Source of the DNA: a virus
Virus record (IMG/VR): IMGVR_UViG_3300042465_002035
Span: 1 to 30,760 of that record
DNA: 30,760 nt
Reading direction: 5' to 3' (one strand)
Both the position numbers and the translations under genes were made by a program. This document shows, piece by piece, positions 1-7,871 of this stretch; the first letter of the stretch is position 1; each line of letters opens with the position of its first letter. The notes under the pieces were generated by a model that searched no databases, was not told where the DNA came from, and saw nothing but the letters and a program-made list of their open reading frames with translations.

Positions 1-200
1 TTAGTGGATCGCGGCAAAATAGCGAGGACCAAATGGTTATCAAAAACCAATGGGAGGTAATTATTCGCGACAATCCCTTGGTTACAATTACCAAGTCCAT
101 GCATATTAATTACGCTGGCAAAACTTTGGTAATTAGCGAAATAATTGACGTGAACGAATACGAGCGCATGATTAAATTAATTGCAACACAACGAGACTAA
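1..200 (+). CDS. Head-tail adaptor (head closure), 5'-truncated second copy
   Basis: This is the C-terminal 65 codons of a head-closure protein; the reading frame enters at base 3 and stops at TAA 198-200. It corresponds to the complete gene at 29002-29343 and differs from it by about 14 substitutions over 200 bases, plus one extra A just before the next start codon. Head-closure proteins of this size seal the connector and form the interface with the tail. The 5' part is missing only because the contig begins here. Identification rests on the complete copy and its position between the connector and a gp10-like protein. Confidence 0.8.
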   Translation, partial: SGSRQNSEDQMVIKNQWEVIIRDNPLVTITKSMHINYAGKTLVISEIIDVNEYERMIKLIATQRD

Positions 201-201
201 A

Positions 202-645
202 ATGTTAAGCATTGAATTTAACAAGCAAAGCCTTAATACGTTTTATAAGTATTTAAAAAACTTAGAGGACCAAGTTTCCGACTATGTACGGGCGGAGGTG
301 GAGGATTCAATGCTGGCAATTGAAAGCGAAGCGGCAAGTAATGTGGCCGTTGATACTGGAGCGCTAAAAAATAGCATTCAATCAACGCCAATAAAAGTAT
401 CTAAAAACGAAGTTACTGGAGGCGTGGAAGTTGGCGCCAATTACGCGGCTTATGTTGAGTTTGGAACTGGGACCAGGGTAAAGGTCCCAAGCGAGTTAAG
501 CGATTTCGCGGCCCAATTTAAAGGCGACGGAATAAAAGAAGTTAACTTACCAGCAAGACCGTTTTTTTATCCTGAAGTATTTAAACAACGGACGGAATTG
601 CCGAAAAACATTGAGCGCACCTTAAAAAAATTACTTGCTAAATGA
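202..645 (+). CDS. HK97 gp10-like tail-completion protein (left copy)
   Basis: The 147-residue protein resembles the HK97 gp10 family, which acts at the head-tail junction or tail terminator. Typical features are an N-terminal helical stretch, the segment VDTGALKNSI (about residues 52-61) and AAYVEFGTGTR (about 82-92). ATG 202 is chosen because the second copy starts at the equivalent ATG 29344, directly after the upstream stop. A TTG further upstream is in frame only because of the extra A in this copy. It differs from the second copy at about ten residues, making it the most divergent gene in the repeat. It overlaps the next gene by ATGA. Confidence 0.85.
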   Translation: MLSIEFNKQSLNTFYKYLKNLEDQVSDYVRAEVEDSMLAIESEAASNVAVDTGALKNSIQSTPIKVSKNEVTGGVEVGANYAAYVEFGTGTRVKVPSELSDFAAQFKGDGIKEVNLPARPFFYPEVFKQRTELPKNIERTLKKLLAK

Positions 646-1067
646 GAAATATTAAACCATTTATTCGCAAAGCTTATTGGACGGCTTTAAATAATACGAT
701 TACTTATAAAGGTGCGCTTGTCCCTTGTTACGATACCTTTGCGCCTGACACGGCGGTTTTTCCGTACATTTTGATTGGCAACCAAACGCAAGAAGACGAC
801 AAAGACAACCAGGAGTATAATTACATTACCACAATTACCTTGGACGTTGTAACGGCTGGGATTGCGCCATACGGACGCATTGACGCTGATCTAATCGCCG
901 ACTCTATTTTACAAATTGTTTGCCTTTATCCCGAGAATTATTTGGCGCTTCAGTTTGGCAAAATTGTAACGGCAAAGCTTGTGCAACAAACTAGCCTTTC
1001 AAGTATTACGGACACAAACATTGTGCATCGTGAAATAATGACAATTGAGAACTGGATAAATGGCTAA
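642..1067 (+). CDS. Tail completion/terminator protein, DUF3168/gp17-like (left copy)
   Basis: The 141-residue protein lies between the gp10-like protein and the tail-tube protein. The tail terminator (HK97 gp17 or lambda U type) is normally encoded in this position. The sequence shows the expected small alpha/beta pattern with a central ITTITLDVVT strand and no membrane segment. It overlaps the preceding stop by four bases and the next start by eight, so it is translationally coupled. Only one residue (F/V near position 105) separates it from the copy at 29784. Family assignment is mainly by position, size and general resemblance. Confidence 0.7.
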   Translation: MRNIKPFIRKAYWTALNNTITYKGALVPCYDTFAPDTAVFPYILIGNQTQEDDKDNQEYNYITTITLDVVTAGIAPYGRIDADLIADSILQIVCLYPENYLALQFGKIVTAKLVQQTSLSSITDTNIVHREIMTIENWING

Positions 1068-1524
1068 GGTAAATGGCTCCGCTTTATTTGTAACGGTTGG
1101 ACTCAATCAAGTTGCCAAGTCAACCAGTTACGAGTTGTCCGCTGAAATGGGACAACTTGATAAGACAAGCAACGAGTCGGGGTTTTTTGCTGACCATATT
1201 TCCAAGCTTGCGTCTTGGTCATTATCTAGCGAATCCTTATACATTCAAGACGGCTTTTCTTTTAGCGATTTATTCAACGCTTACGTTAATCGTGAGCGCG
1301 TTTATTTGTCAGCTGGCCAAGACGATAATTTAACCTTTATAGGTTTGGCAATGATTGAGTCAATAAGCCAGTCGGCTCCAATGGAAAACGTTGCAACAAT
1401 TTCGGCAAGCTTTAAAGGTGTTGGCGGACTTTATCCAACGATTTTACCAGCCGAGCGGTTTATTGTTGACGAATTATTTGAAATTATAATTGACCAAGAC
1501 GGCAACTTTTTGGTCTACACTTAA
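1060..1524 (+). CDS. Major tail (tube) protein paralogue 1 (left copy)
   Basis: The 154-residue protein is of the phage tail-tube type. It has an N-terminal strand (GSALFVTVG), an STSYELS segment, an LDKTS motif, a GFFADHISKLASWSLSSES block, and a C-terminal strand-rich half. The same block layout occurs in the next gene (CKDDGGWADHIAGLRDWSVS), so the two are tandem paralogues. Tube proteins polymerise into the tail shaft. The extra copy may be a minor tube or initiator subunit. It differs from the right-hand copy only by K/R and S/G. A 71-base gap with a promoter follows. Confidence 0.75.
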   Translation: MAKVNGSALFVTVGLNQVAKSTSYELSAEMGQLDKTSNESGFFADHISKLASWSLSSESLYIQDGFSFSDLFNAYVNRERVYLSAGQDDNLTFIGLAMIESISQSAPMENVATISASFKGVGGLYPTILPAERFIVDELFEIIIDQDGNFLVYT

Positions 1525-1534
1525 AATTTATTGT

Positions 1535-1566
1535 TTTGCAATTATTCAAAGTCCTTTTATTTTTAA
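1535..1566 (+). promoter_or_regulatory. Promoter for the second tail-tube gene
   Basis: TTTG at 1535-1538, a 19-base spacer and TATTTTTA at 1558-1565 match the Bacteroidota promoter form and the two other strong candidates at 14402 and 25366. The start codon follows 30 bases later after an A-rich leader. The identical sequence recurs at 30677-30708 with no substitutions although flanking coding DNA diverges, which supports function. Confidence 0.65.
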
Positions 1567-1595
1567 AAAAAATTAGAATTTAACCTAACACAAAT

Positions 1596-2018
1596 ATGGC
1601 AACTGCTGGCAAATTTAATGGCACCCTTTTAAACGTTTACCTTGACAACGTTATGATTGGATGCGCAACCTCTTCTGAATTATCCGTAAACGTTGACCTT
1701 GCGGATGCAACTTGCAAAGACGATGGCGGATGGGCCGACCATATCGCTGGATTGCGTGATTGGTCCGTTTCAACTGACGGATTGGTTGCATTTGACGACA
1801 CAAACAACGTAGGCGACATTTATACGCTATTAAGCGGTCGTACTGTTGTTGCGTTAAAATTCACTACCAACATTACTGGCGACCTTGTATTTTATGGCAA
1901 CGCGTCGGTTGCATCAATCAGCGTATCGGCTGAAATGGAGGCCGCGGTAACTTATTCTGTAGAATTTACAGGAAAAGGTCCTTTACTAAAGGCAACCGTA
2001 GTTCCAGCATCAACTTAA
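1596..2018 (+). CDS. Major tail (tube) protein paralogue 2
   Basis: The 140-residue protein resembles TP901-1-type major tail proteins: SSELSVNVDLADATCKDD near residues 26-43, a GWADHIAGLRDWSVSTDGL block near 45-63, and a C-terminal EFTGKGPL strand. It has its own promoter and leader (AACACAAATATG), unlike paralogue 1, which is embedded in overlapping genes. This suggests it is the more abundant tube subunit. It lies directly before the tail-assembly chaperone genes, the usual place for the tube gene. The first 23 bases recur at the right end of the contig. Confidence 0.8.
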   Translation: MATAGKFNGTLLNVYLDNVMIGCATSSELSVNVDLADATCKDDGGWADHIAGLRDWSVSTDGLVAFDDTNNVGDIYTLLSGRTVVALKFTTNITGDLVFYGNASVASISVSAEMEAAVTYSVEFTGKGPLLKATVVPAST

Positions 2019-2036
2019 TTCGTTTATATTTGGCCT

Positions 2037-2405
2037 ATGAATCACACAGGCAGAACAATTATAACAATTAATGGCGGCACCCATACTTTAAAATTTGGTA
2101 TGGGTGCTTTGATGTATTTTAGCGATGGCTTAGGCTACGACGTCCAAGAGACAATTGAAGCTTTAACCAAGCCAGGCGTTGGTCAGATTAAAGCAATTGC
2201 AAAGTTTATTTTTGCCGCTCTTTATGTCGATGCTCTTTACAATGACAAAGAGTTTAATTTGGAGCAAATTGATATTATTGACTGGGTCGACTCTAACCCA
2301 ACGGACGAAGTTGGAAAGGTTGTTACAGTTATCATGCAAGGCATTAGCTCAATTACTAAGATTGATTACCCAGGCGATGTAGCTGAGGACTCAAAAAAAA
2401 AATAA
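2037..2405 (+). CDS. Tail assembly chaperone, short form (gpG-like)
   Basis: The 122-residue protein lies between the tail-tube and tape-measure genes, the position of the lambda gpG-type chaperone that coats the tape measure during tail assembly. The N-terminus (TGRTIITINGGTHTLKFG) and the helical middle fit small Bacteroidota tail chaperones. It ends at codons TCA AAA AAA AAA TAA, an unbroken run of ten A at 2393-2402. A -1 slip on this run bypasses the stop and continues into the next frame to 2764. ATG 2037 is preceded by TATATTTG at 2025-2032, so close that a transcript from it would be nearly leaderless. Confidence 0.75.
   Translation: MNHTGRTIITINGGTHTLKFGMGALMYFSDGLGYDVQETIEALTKPGVGQIKAIAKFIFAALYVDALYNDKEFNLEQIDIIDWVDSNPTDEVGKVVTVIMQGISSITKIDYPGDVAEDSKKK
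2393..2405 (+). promoter_or_regulatory. Programmed -1 ribosomal frameshift site (A10 slippery run)
   Basis: Ten consecutive A residues are read in frame as AAA AAA AAA and followed immediately by TAA. This contains the canonical A-AAA-AAA slippery heptamer. The stop in the next codon could stall the ribosome on the run. No strong downstream stem was seen by eye. Its position between gpG-like and gpT-like frames is the conserved place for such a shift in siphophages. Confidence 0.75.
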
Positions 2406-2764
2406 CATTTAACGACGTTTGCCATTACGCAATAGGGGAGTTGGGATTAAATCCTGACTCCTTTTATTTTATGTCGTTTGCCGAGTATCAATCCATCGCT
2501 TACGGTCACCAAATTAGGCAAAGCAAAGAGGAGAATTTATTTAGAACTATTTGGGTCCAATTAAACAACGTGAATGTTACAAAGAAAGCCGACCTAATCC
2601 GTAAGCCTGAAAAGTTTTGGCGAATTCCTTTACTAGACGCCAAGCCAATCGTAATCCCAACCGCTGAAGAAAAGGCAAAAGCCTATGAAATTGGACTTAC
2701 TTGGCAAAACCTTAAATTTGAAGAACAAGCCAGTTTTGACACGATAACCAATAAAATACAATGA
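2402..2764 (+). CDS. Tail assembly chaperone extension (gpT-like), made by -1 frameshift
   Basis: This reading frame is -1 relative to 2037-2405 and is open from the A10 run (2393-2402) to TGA 2764. After a slip it adds about 120 residues starting ITFNDVCHYAIGELG. The segment FYFMSFAEYQSIAYGH resembles the C-terminal portion of Bacteroidota GT chaperones, which recruit the tape measure. The only in-frame internal start early on is a TTG at 2441, which would cut off the ITFNDVCHYA block, so frameshifted expression is more likely than independent initiation. It overlaps the tape-measure ATG by four bases. Confidence 0.8.
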   Translation: MTFNDVCHYAIGELGLNPDSFYFMSFAEYQSIAYGHQIRQSKEENLFRTIWVQLNNVNVTKKADLIRKPEKFWRIPLLDAKPIVIPTAEEKAKAYEIGLTWQNLKFEEQASFDTITNKIQ

Positions 2765-4683
2765 GCGCAAAATTAAATGTTGACATTGTTGCCCAGCTAA
2801 AGGATTTTAATAAAGCAATGACCGAGTTAAAATCGGAAGTTGGCGATTTAAATAAGCAAGTAAGCAAGGGAAATAATGACAGTATAAAGTCAACAAACGC
2901 ATTGTCTAGCGCTTTTTCTAGCGTTGGCAAAACGTTGGCTGGGTTATTTGCGGCTGATATGCTTATTAATTTTGGCAAAGCAGTCATTGAGACAACCGCG
3001 GAATTTCAAAAGATGGAGGCGGTTTTAACCAATACTTTGGGCAGCAGTTCATTGGCGCAACAATCAATGGCCCAAATTGTGGCCTTTGCATCTAAAACAC
3101 CTTTCCAAGTAAACGAATTAACCGAGTCCTTTGTAAAATTAGCCAACCGAGGATTTAAACCAACAATGGAGGAAATGACCGCGTTGGGAGACGTGGCCTC
3201 ATCAACGGGCAAATCTTTTGATCAGTTAACAGAGGCGGCTTTGGACGCAATGACTGGCGAATTTGAGCGTTTAAAAGAGTTTGGTATTCGTGCGGCAAGT
3301 GAAGGAGACCGAGTACAATTTACTTTTAAAGGAGTAACGACAGAGGTTAAAAAAACCGATACCGCCATTAAGGATTATTTAATAAGCCTTGGACAAGCTG
3401 AAGGCGTCAGCGGCTCAATGGCTGCAATTTCTGAAACCGTAGGCGGTAAAATTTCCAACTTAGGCGATAATATTGACCAATTACATTTGGCAATCGGTAA
3501 CCAAACAAGCGGAGTATTTGCGGCAACAATTGACTGGTTGTCGGCTTTTGTAATGCATGCTGGATTAAGCTTAAAAAGTATCAGCGAAATTAAAAAAGAG
3601 GTTGGCGATTTACAATTTAATTCAAACGTTAGTGAAATTGCAAAAGAGGTTGATTTTTTAGTTGCCAAATATAAATCCATTTACCCTGAGTTAAGCAATA
3701 CGGCTTTAATTGATAAGGCCATTAATACAGTTTCGGAGTCTTATAAAGGATTATCTAAAACGTCTTTACAAAATGGAAGCATAACAGTTGGACAACTTTG
3801 GTCGATTCAAGACGAGTTGGATAATTACGGACTTAAGTTAAAGGAAACCGCGGTTATTTCTTCTTTGTCGTCTAAAGAGGAAATTGAAGAATTAAAGAAA
3901 AAGGCAGAGGCGCAAAAGAGAGCGCACGACGAAAGAATTAAACAACTTAGATCCGAATCTGTAGAATTTCAAAAGCACGTTAGAGAAACCTATAAGTTAG
4001 TGGTTAGGGACCCTTTTGGGGGACCAGCGCCTGACTCAAATAGAAATGCAGATGCAGAGCGCCAACAAATAATGGCTAACGCAGCGGCTAAAATTTTATC
4101 AATTAATAAGCAAATTGCTTTAACAATGCCAGGAATAATTATTCCTGAGGACGCCGTTGTAAGGTTACAAGCATATAATGCCGCTCAAACTCAATTAGCT
4201 AACGAAACGGCTTTAGTTGCTCAAAACATGGGGGCCGCTTTGTTTGTTGGGGATATGTTTGGCCAAGTATTATCGGGATTAGGAGAGACTGGAAAAGTTT
4301 CGTTTCAAGGTATTTTTGATGCGTTAAAACAAATGGTTATTAAATTTGCCGCAGCAATTGCAGCCGCATTTACTTTAAATATTTTAACTGGCGGTTTAGT
4401 AATGCAAGCTGGAGGCGGAGGGAAAGGTTTAGGAGCATTAATAAAAGGCGGAAAGTCTTTTGGCATTGGTGGCCTTACGCCGTTTGCTGCTGGAGGTATT
4501 GTAAGCGGTCCAACTGCTGCGCTTGTTGGCGAATACTCAGGCGCCAAAACAAATCCCGAGGTTATCGCACCTTTGAGCAAATTGCAAAATATGATGGGTG
4601 GAAACGTTACCTTTACAATTAGCGGCGACTCTTTAGTTGGCACGCTAAACAGGGCAAATAAAACAAGAGCTAGAAAATTTTAA
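2761..4683 (+). CDS. Tape measure protein
   Basis: The 640-residue protein sets tail length and occupies the tail lumen. Visible features are an N-terminal coiled-coil-like segment (about 10-35), a conserved tape-measure core near 85-235 (MEAVLTNTLGSSSLAQ, FASKTPFQVNELTESFVKL, GEFERLKEFGIRA), a charged coiled coil near 375-415, a hydrophobic Ala-rich segment near 520-550 and a Gly-rich tail (AAGGIVSGPTAALVGEYSG) typical of this family. At about 1.5 angstrom per residue it predicts a tail of roughly 90-100 nm. No lysozyme or peptidase domain was recognised. The start overlaps the chaperone stop (ATGA). Confidence 0.88.
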   Translation: MSAKLNVDIVAQLKDFNKAMTELKSEVGDLNKQVSKGNNDSIKSTNALSSAFSSVGKTLAGLFAADMLINFGKAVIETTAEFQKMEAVLTNTLGSSSLAQQSMAQIVAFASKTPFQVNELTESFVKLANRGFKPTMEEMTALGDVASSTGKSFDQLTEAALDAMTGEFERLKEFGIRAASEGDRVQFTFKGVTTEVKKTDTAIKDYLISLGQAEGVSGSMAAISETVGGKISNLGDNIDQLHLAIGNQTSGVFAATIDWLSAFVMHAGLSLKSISEIKKEVGDLQFNSNVSEIAKEVDFLVAKYKSIYPELSNTALIDKAINTVSESYKGLSKTSLQNGSITVGQLWSIQDELDNYGLKLKETAVISSLSSKEEIEELKKKAEAQKRAHDERIKQLRSESVEFQKHVRETYKLVVRDPFGGPAPDSNRNADAERQQIMANAAAKILSINKQIALTMPGIIIPEDAVVRLQAYNAAQTQLANETALVAQNMGAALFVGDMFGQVLSGLGETGKVSFQGIFDALKQMVIKFAAAIAAAFTLNILTGGLVMQAGGGGKGLGALIKGGKSFGIGGLTPFAAGGIVSGPTAALVGEYSGAKTNPEVIAPLSKLQNMMGGNVTFTISGDSLVGTLNRANKTRARKF

Positions 4684-4686
4684 ACA

Positions 4687-7600
4687 ATGGCATACGGATT
4701 AAAATATACGATTCCATTTAAGGACGTCGACAATTATTCCAACCTAGTCGAAATCTACCAGGACGGTTTTGTTGGCACGTCAACGGAATTAATTGCAACC
4801 GAGCAACCAGCGACGCACAAATACGAGCGCGAAGACAACGAGGACATTACAGACCCAATAATGTCTAGCACGTTTACGATTGCTTTTTACTCAACGGAAA
4901 CGACAGACTTTCGCAATTTCTTTAGTTATTCGGACCGCGAGTTTTTAGTTGTGCATAAATTCGAGGGAAACATTGTCTTTAAAGGCTACTTATTAAACGA
5001 CATAACTGGCGAACCATTTCAAGACCCTCCTTATCCTGTTATCTTAACGGCAACGGACGGATTGGCTCAATTAAAAGAAATTGATTTAACTGGTTCTTCA
5101 TTAGAATTTTCCCTTGCATTTAATTTTTTAATTAATTTGAATGAATTAGGTTTAGAATTAAATCTTGAGGTTTGTAATGATCTTTATGAGGGCCTTGTAA
5201 TGGACAACACAAAGTCTATTTTTGACCAAGATCCAGGCAAAGAATTAATGATTCAAACCTTTACATTTGATGAATTACAAATAAACGCTTACGAATTTTT
5301 GCAAGAAATTTGCCGAACTTTTGGTTGGGTATTAATGCAAAAAAATGGACGTTGGCTAATTCAACGACCAATTGCAAGAAATATTGAGGGGACAATGATT
5401 TATGTTCATAGTTACCAAAATGGCGAAGTGATTGCAAGTTATCCAAACAATACAAGCGCAGCCATTACACAATGGACCAACGTTTTTATGGCCGTGTCTC
5501 CCATTTTCCGAGGCGTTGTATATGGAAACGGAATTTTTGTGGCAACCGCTGGTCCTTTTCGTTCTTATTCATTTGACGGAATAACTTGGACACATCAAAC
5601 CCCAGGTGGCTGGCAATGCGATCAAATAGTTTTTGCAAATGGCTTATTTGTTGGGGTTGGATATGCACTTGTGTCGGGAGTTCCTACGGCCTATGTTTTT
5701 ACGTCAAGCGACGGATTAAATTGGACTAGCAGAACGCCAGCGGCGGCATTGTGGTGGCAAGCAATTACATACGGAAACGGCCTATATGTTGCGGTTGCAC
5801 AAACTGGAACAGGAAACCGAGTAATGACCTCGCCTGACGGAATTAATTGGACAAGTAGAACAACGCCAATGGATGCAGATTTTCAAGGCGTAGCTTACGG
5901 TAATGGAGTTTTTGTTGCGGTAAGTACAAGCGGCGCTGGGGTAACTGGCGGAAACGTCATGACATCAATCGACGGCATTACTTGGACTCAACGAAATTTA
6001 GCTTGGACCACATTCACAGTATTTTTTGCCAATGGAAAATTTACGACAGGTTATCGTTATTCGGCTGACGGAATTACTTGGAGTACTGCTAATATTAATT
6101 TTAATCCTGAAGGCATTACTTACGGAAATGGATATTTTGTTGGAGTTTTAGAAACGGGAGCTAATCAAATTTATTATTCAACGGACGCAATTACTTGGAC
6201 GGCAATAGCATGGTCTACGGTAAACCAATACCAATCAATAACCTTTGGAGAAAATACATTTGTTGCGGTTGCAAATACTGGCCCTAATAGGATAATGTTT
6301 AATTTTTTTGAAGTAATCCAAAGCGAAATAATTGGCGACCAAGACACGGCCAACACAACTTGGATTCCCGTTGGTGGCGACCAGCTTTTGCAATACCAGC
6401 GACCAATTAAAAAGCTAACCGTTAAGCAAGGCGGCTTGGGTCAGTCAATAATTACAAACGGCGAAAGCTTAAACGAATCTAGCTGGTTTCTTGAGGGTCC
6501 TTACAAGCTTTACGATTGGACAATAACGCCTGATCCCGATACGCCAGTAATCCAAATTTTCCCAAATAATATTCCTTCTCAAACTGGGTACGACGACGAG
6601 CAAGGCGTTTCTTGGGATATTCGATTTATGGCCAATGGCGACGAGACCGACCAGCCAATTACATCAAAGCCAGTTTTCTTGGACTTTGCTGGATTAAGCT
6701 TGGACCTAGAGGTTGACATTAACTATTCGACCGCATCTAGCGGATTAGGTATTGCATTAAAACACGTTGATTCTACTGGGACCAGCAGATACTTGGGAAC
6801 CGCCATTGTAGGCTCTTTAAATCTTTTGGCTTGGGACGCGGCATATAACACGTTTGTTTTTTATTCCACTAGAGACGACGATACAAGAAAGTTTAAACTG
6901 TCCTCTTTTGTATTGCCAACGGCTGGCTTTTTGTCTCTTGAGCTTAAATATTTTGGACTTACTGGCAGCGCGGTTGTAACGGCGGCAAAGATAATTCCAA
7001 CGTTTGAAGGACGACGCAACCCAACCGAGGTAACAAAGATTTATGAGACGGCGCGCGATTATACAAGCCTAAGAGACGATACCTTAAGGTTTAGCGACCT
7101 AGCAATTACGGCATCAAAGAACTGGCTTAAAATTGGCGATTTGCCAGCCATTGTATTTGTGGAAAAATCTTTGGCATCAACGCCTGGCATTATCCAGGTG
7201 CCAAGCGGTGCGGTTACTCAAGTAAACAGATTAACCGATACTTTAGGCGCCAATACGCTCGACTTTACTGGCGGAGTTATAAATGGTCAGTATCAACGTC
7301 AATATGTGGCAGCTGCTGGATTTACTATTGATTCGACTTTTATTTTGGTAAATAGTTTGTCGGGAACAATTCCAACAGGAACAGAGGTTTTGCCAATTGT
7401 TACCACAATTTCAAGTCAACAAAGAAATTTAACGGTAACCTTTGACGATTACGATTATACAGAGGAGGCAAACGTACAAATTCAAGTCTTTTTAAAGGAC
7501 TCAAATAGTAATGATTACCAGGTTTCAACCTTTCTTTTGCAAACAAACGCCAACGGGACCATTACTTATTCGCAAACAAACATATCTTTTGAAAACCAAG

Positions 7601-7869
7601 CGCTTTTAGGCGGCTATTCGCCACGTTTGCGCGATTGTTACGCGCGTAATGTCTTGACTATATACAACGCTTTAAGCTATCGTTTGGAGGGGTCATTTAG
7701 GCGCAAGGGCGACACGTTTGGAAATGGTTATATAGGTACACAATTAGTATATACTGGTTTTTCAACCGTCCGATTGCAAGTAATTGGCTGGGAGTATGAC
7801 TTGGCAAGTCGAGTGGCAAGAATTACCTTTGGACAAGTACCGACGGCGTACGTTTACCCAATAAATTAA
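4687..7869 (+). CDS. Tail hub/tip protein with inserted seven-repeat beta-propeller
   Basis: The 1060-residue tail protein follows the tape measure. Residues 1 to about 260 resemble the Bacteroidota tail-hub N-terminus (IPFKDVDNYSN, ATDGLAQLKEIDL, FLQEICRTFGW). Residues about 265-540 are a distinct insert with seven repeats: a strand of type YGNGxFVAV followed by an Asp-box-like SxDGIxWTxR segment. Six boxes are clear and the last is degenerate, consistent with a seven-bladed propeller. Residues about 555-1060 resume a tail-protein fold (TARDYTSLRD, PTAYVYPIN at the end). The propeller is a candidate glycan- or receptor-binding module. Hub assignment is by position and general similarity. Confidence 0.75.
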   Translation: MAYGLKYTIPFKDVDNYSNLVEIYQDGFVGTSTELIATEQPATHKYEREDNEDITDPIMSSTFTIAFYSTETTDFRNFFSYSDREFLVVHKFEGNIVFKGYLLNDITGEPFQDPPYPVILTATDGLAQLKEIDLTGSSLEFSLAFNFLINLNELGLELNLEVCNDLYEGLVMDNTKSIFDQDPGKELMIQTFTFDELQINAYEFLQEICRTFGWVLMQKNGRWLIQRPIARNIEGTMIYVHSYQNGEVIASYPNNTSAAITQWTNVFMAVSPIFRGVVYGNGIFVATAGPFRSYSFDGITWTHQTPGGWQCDQIVFANGLFVGVGYALVSGVPTAYVFTSSDGLNWTSRTPAAALWWQAITYGNGLYVAVAQTGTGNRVMTSPDGINWTSRTTPMDADFQGVAYGNGVFVAVSTSGAGVTGGNVMTSIDGITWTQRNLAWTTFTVFFANGKFTTGYRYSADGITWSTANINFNPEGITYGNGYFVGVLETGANQIYYSTDAITWTAIAWSTVNQYQSITFGENTFVAVANTGPNRIMFNFFEVIQSEIIGDQDTANTTWIPVGGDQLLQYQRPIKKLTVKQGGLGQSIITNGESLNESSWFLEGPYKLYDWTITPDPDTPVIQIFPNNIPSQTGYDDEQGVSWDIRFMANGDETDQPITSKPVFLDFAGLSLDLEVDINYSTASSGLGIALKHVDSTGTSRYLGTAIVGSLNLLAWDAAYNTFVFYSTRDDDTRKFKLSSFVLPTAGFLSLELKYFGLTGSAVVTAAKIIPTFEGRRNPTEVTKIYETARDYTSLRDDTLRFSDLAITASKNWLKIGDLPAIVFVEKSLASTPGIIQVPSGAVTQVNRLTDTLGANTLDFTGGVINGQYQRQYVAAAGFTIDSTFILVNSLSGTIPTGTEVLPIVTTISSQQRNLTVTFDDYDYTEEANVQIQVFLKDSNSNDYQVSTFLLQTNANGTITYSQTNISFENQALLGGYSPRLRDCYARNVLTIYNALSYRLEGSFRRKGDTFGNGYIGTQLVYTGFSTVRLQVIGWEYDLASRVARITFGQVPTAYVYPIN

Positions 7870-7871
7870 TT

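Larger units (their letters stand above)
1..1618. repeat. Left copy of divergent terminal direct repeat
   Basis: Bases 1-1618 align end to end with 29144-30760, with one 1-base indel near base 200. By-eye counting gives about 87 substitutions, roughly 95% identity. Divergence is uneven: highest in the gp10-like gene, low in the next gene, and zero across the promoter-bearing gap and start of the 1596 gene. Changes are mostly synonymous. This looks like natural strain variation and not sequencing error. Confidence 0.93.

Noticed and set aside
181-201. TTG start giving seven extra residues to the left gp10-like protein
   Set aside because: It is in frame only because of one extra A compared with the right copy. 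In the right copy the ATG at 29344 is the only sensible start, directly after the previous stop.
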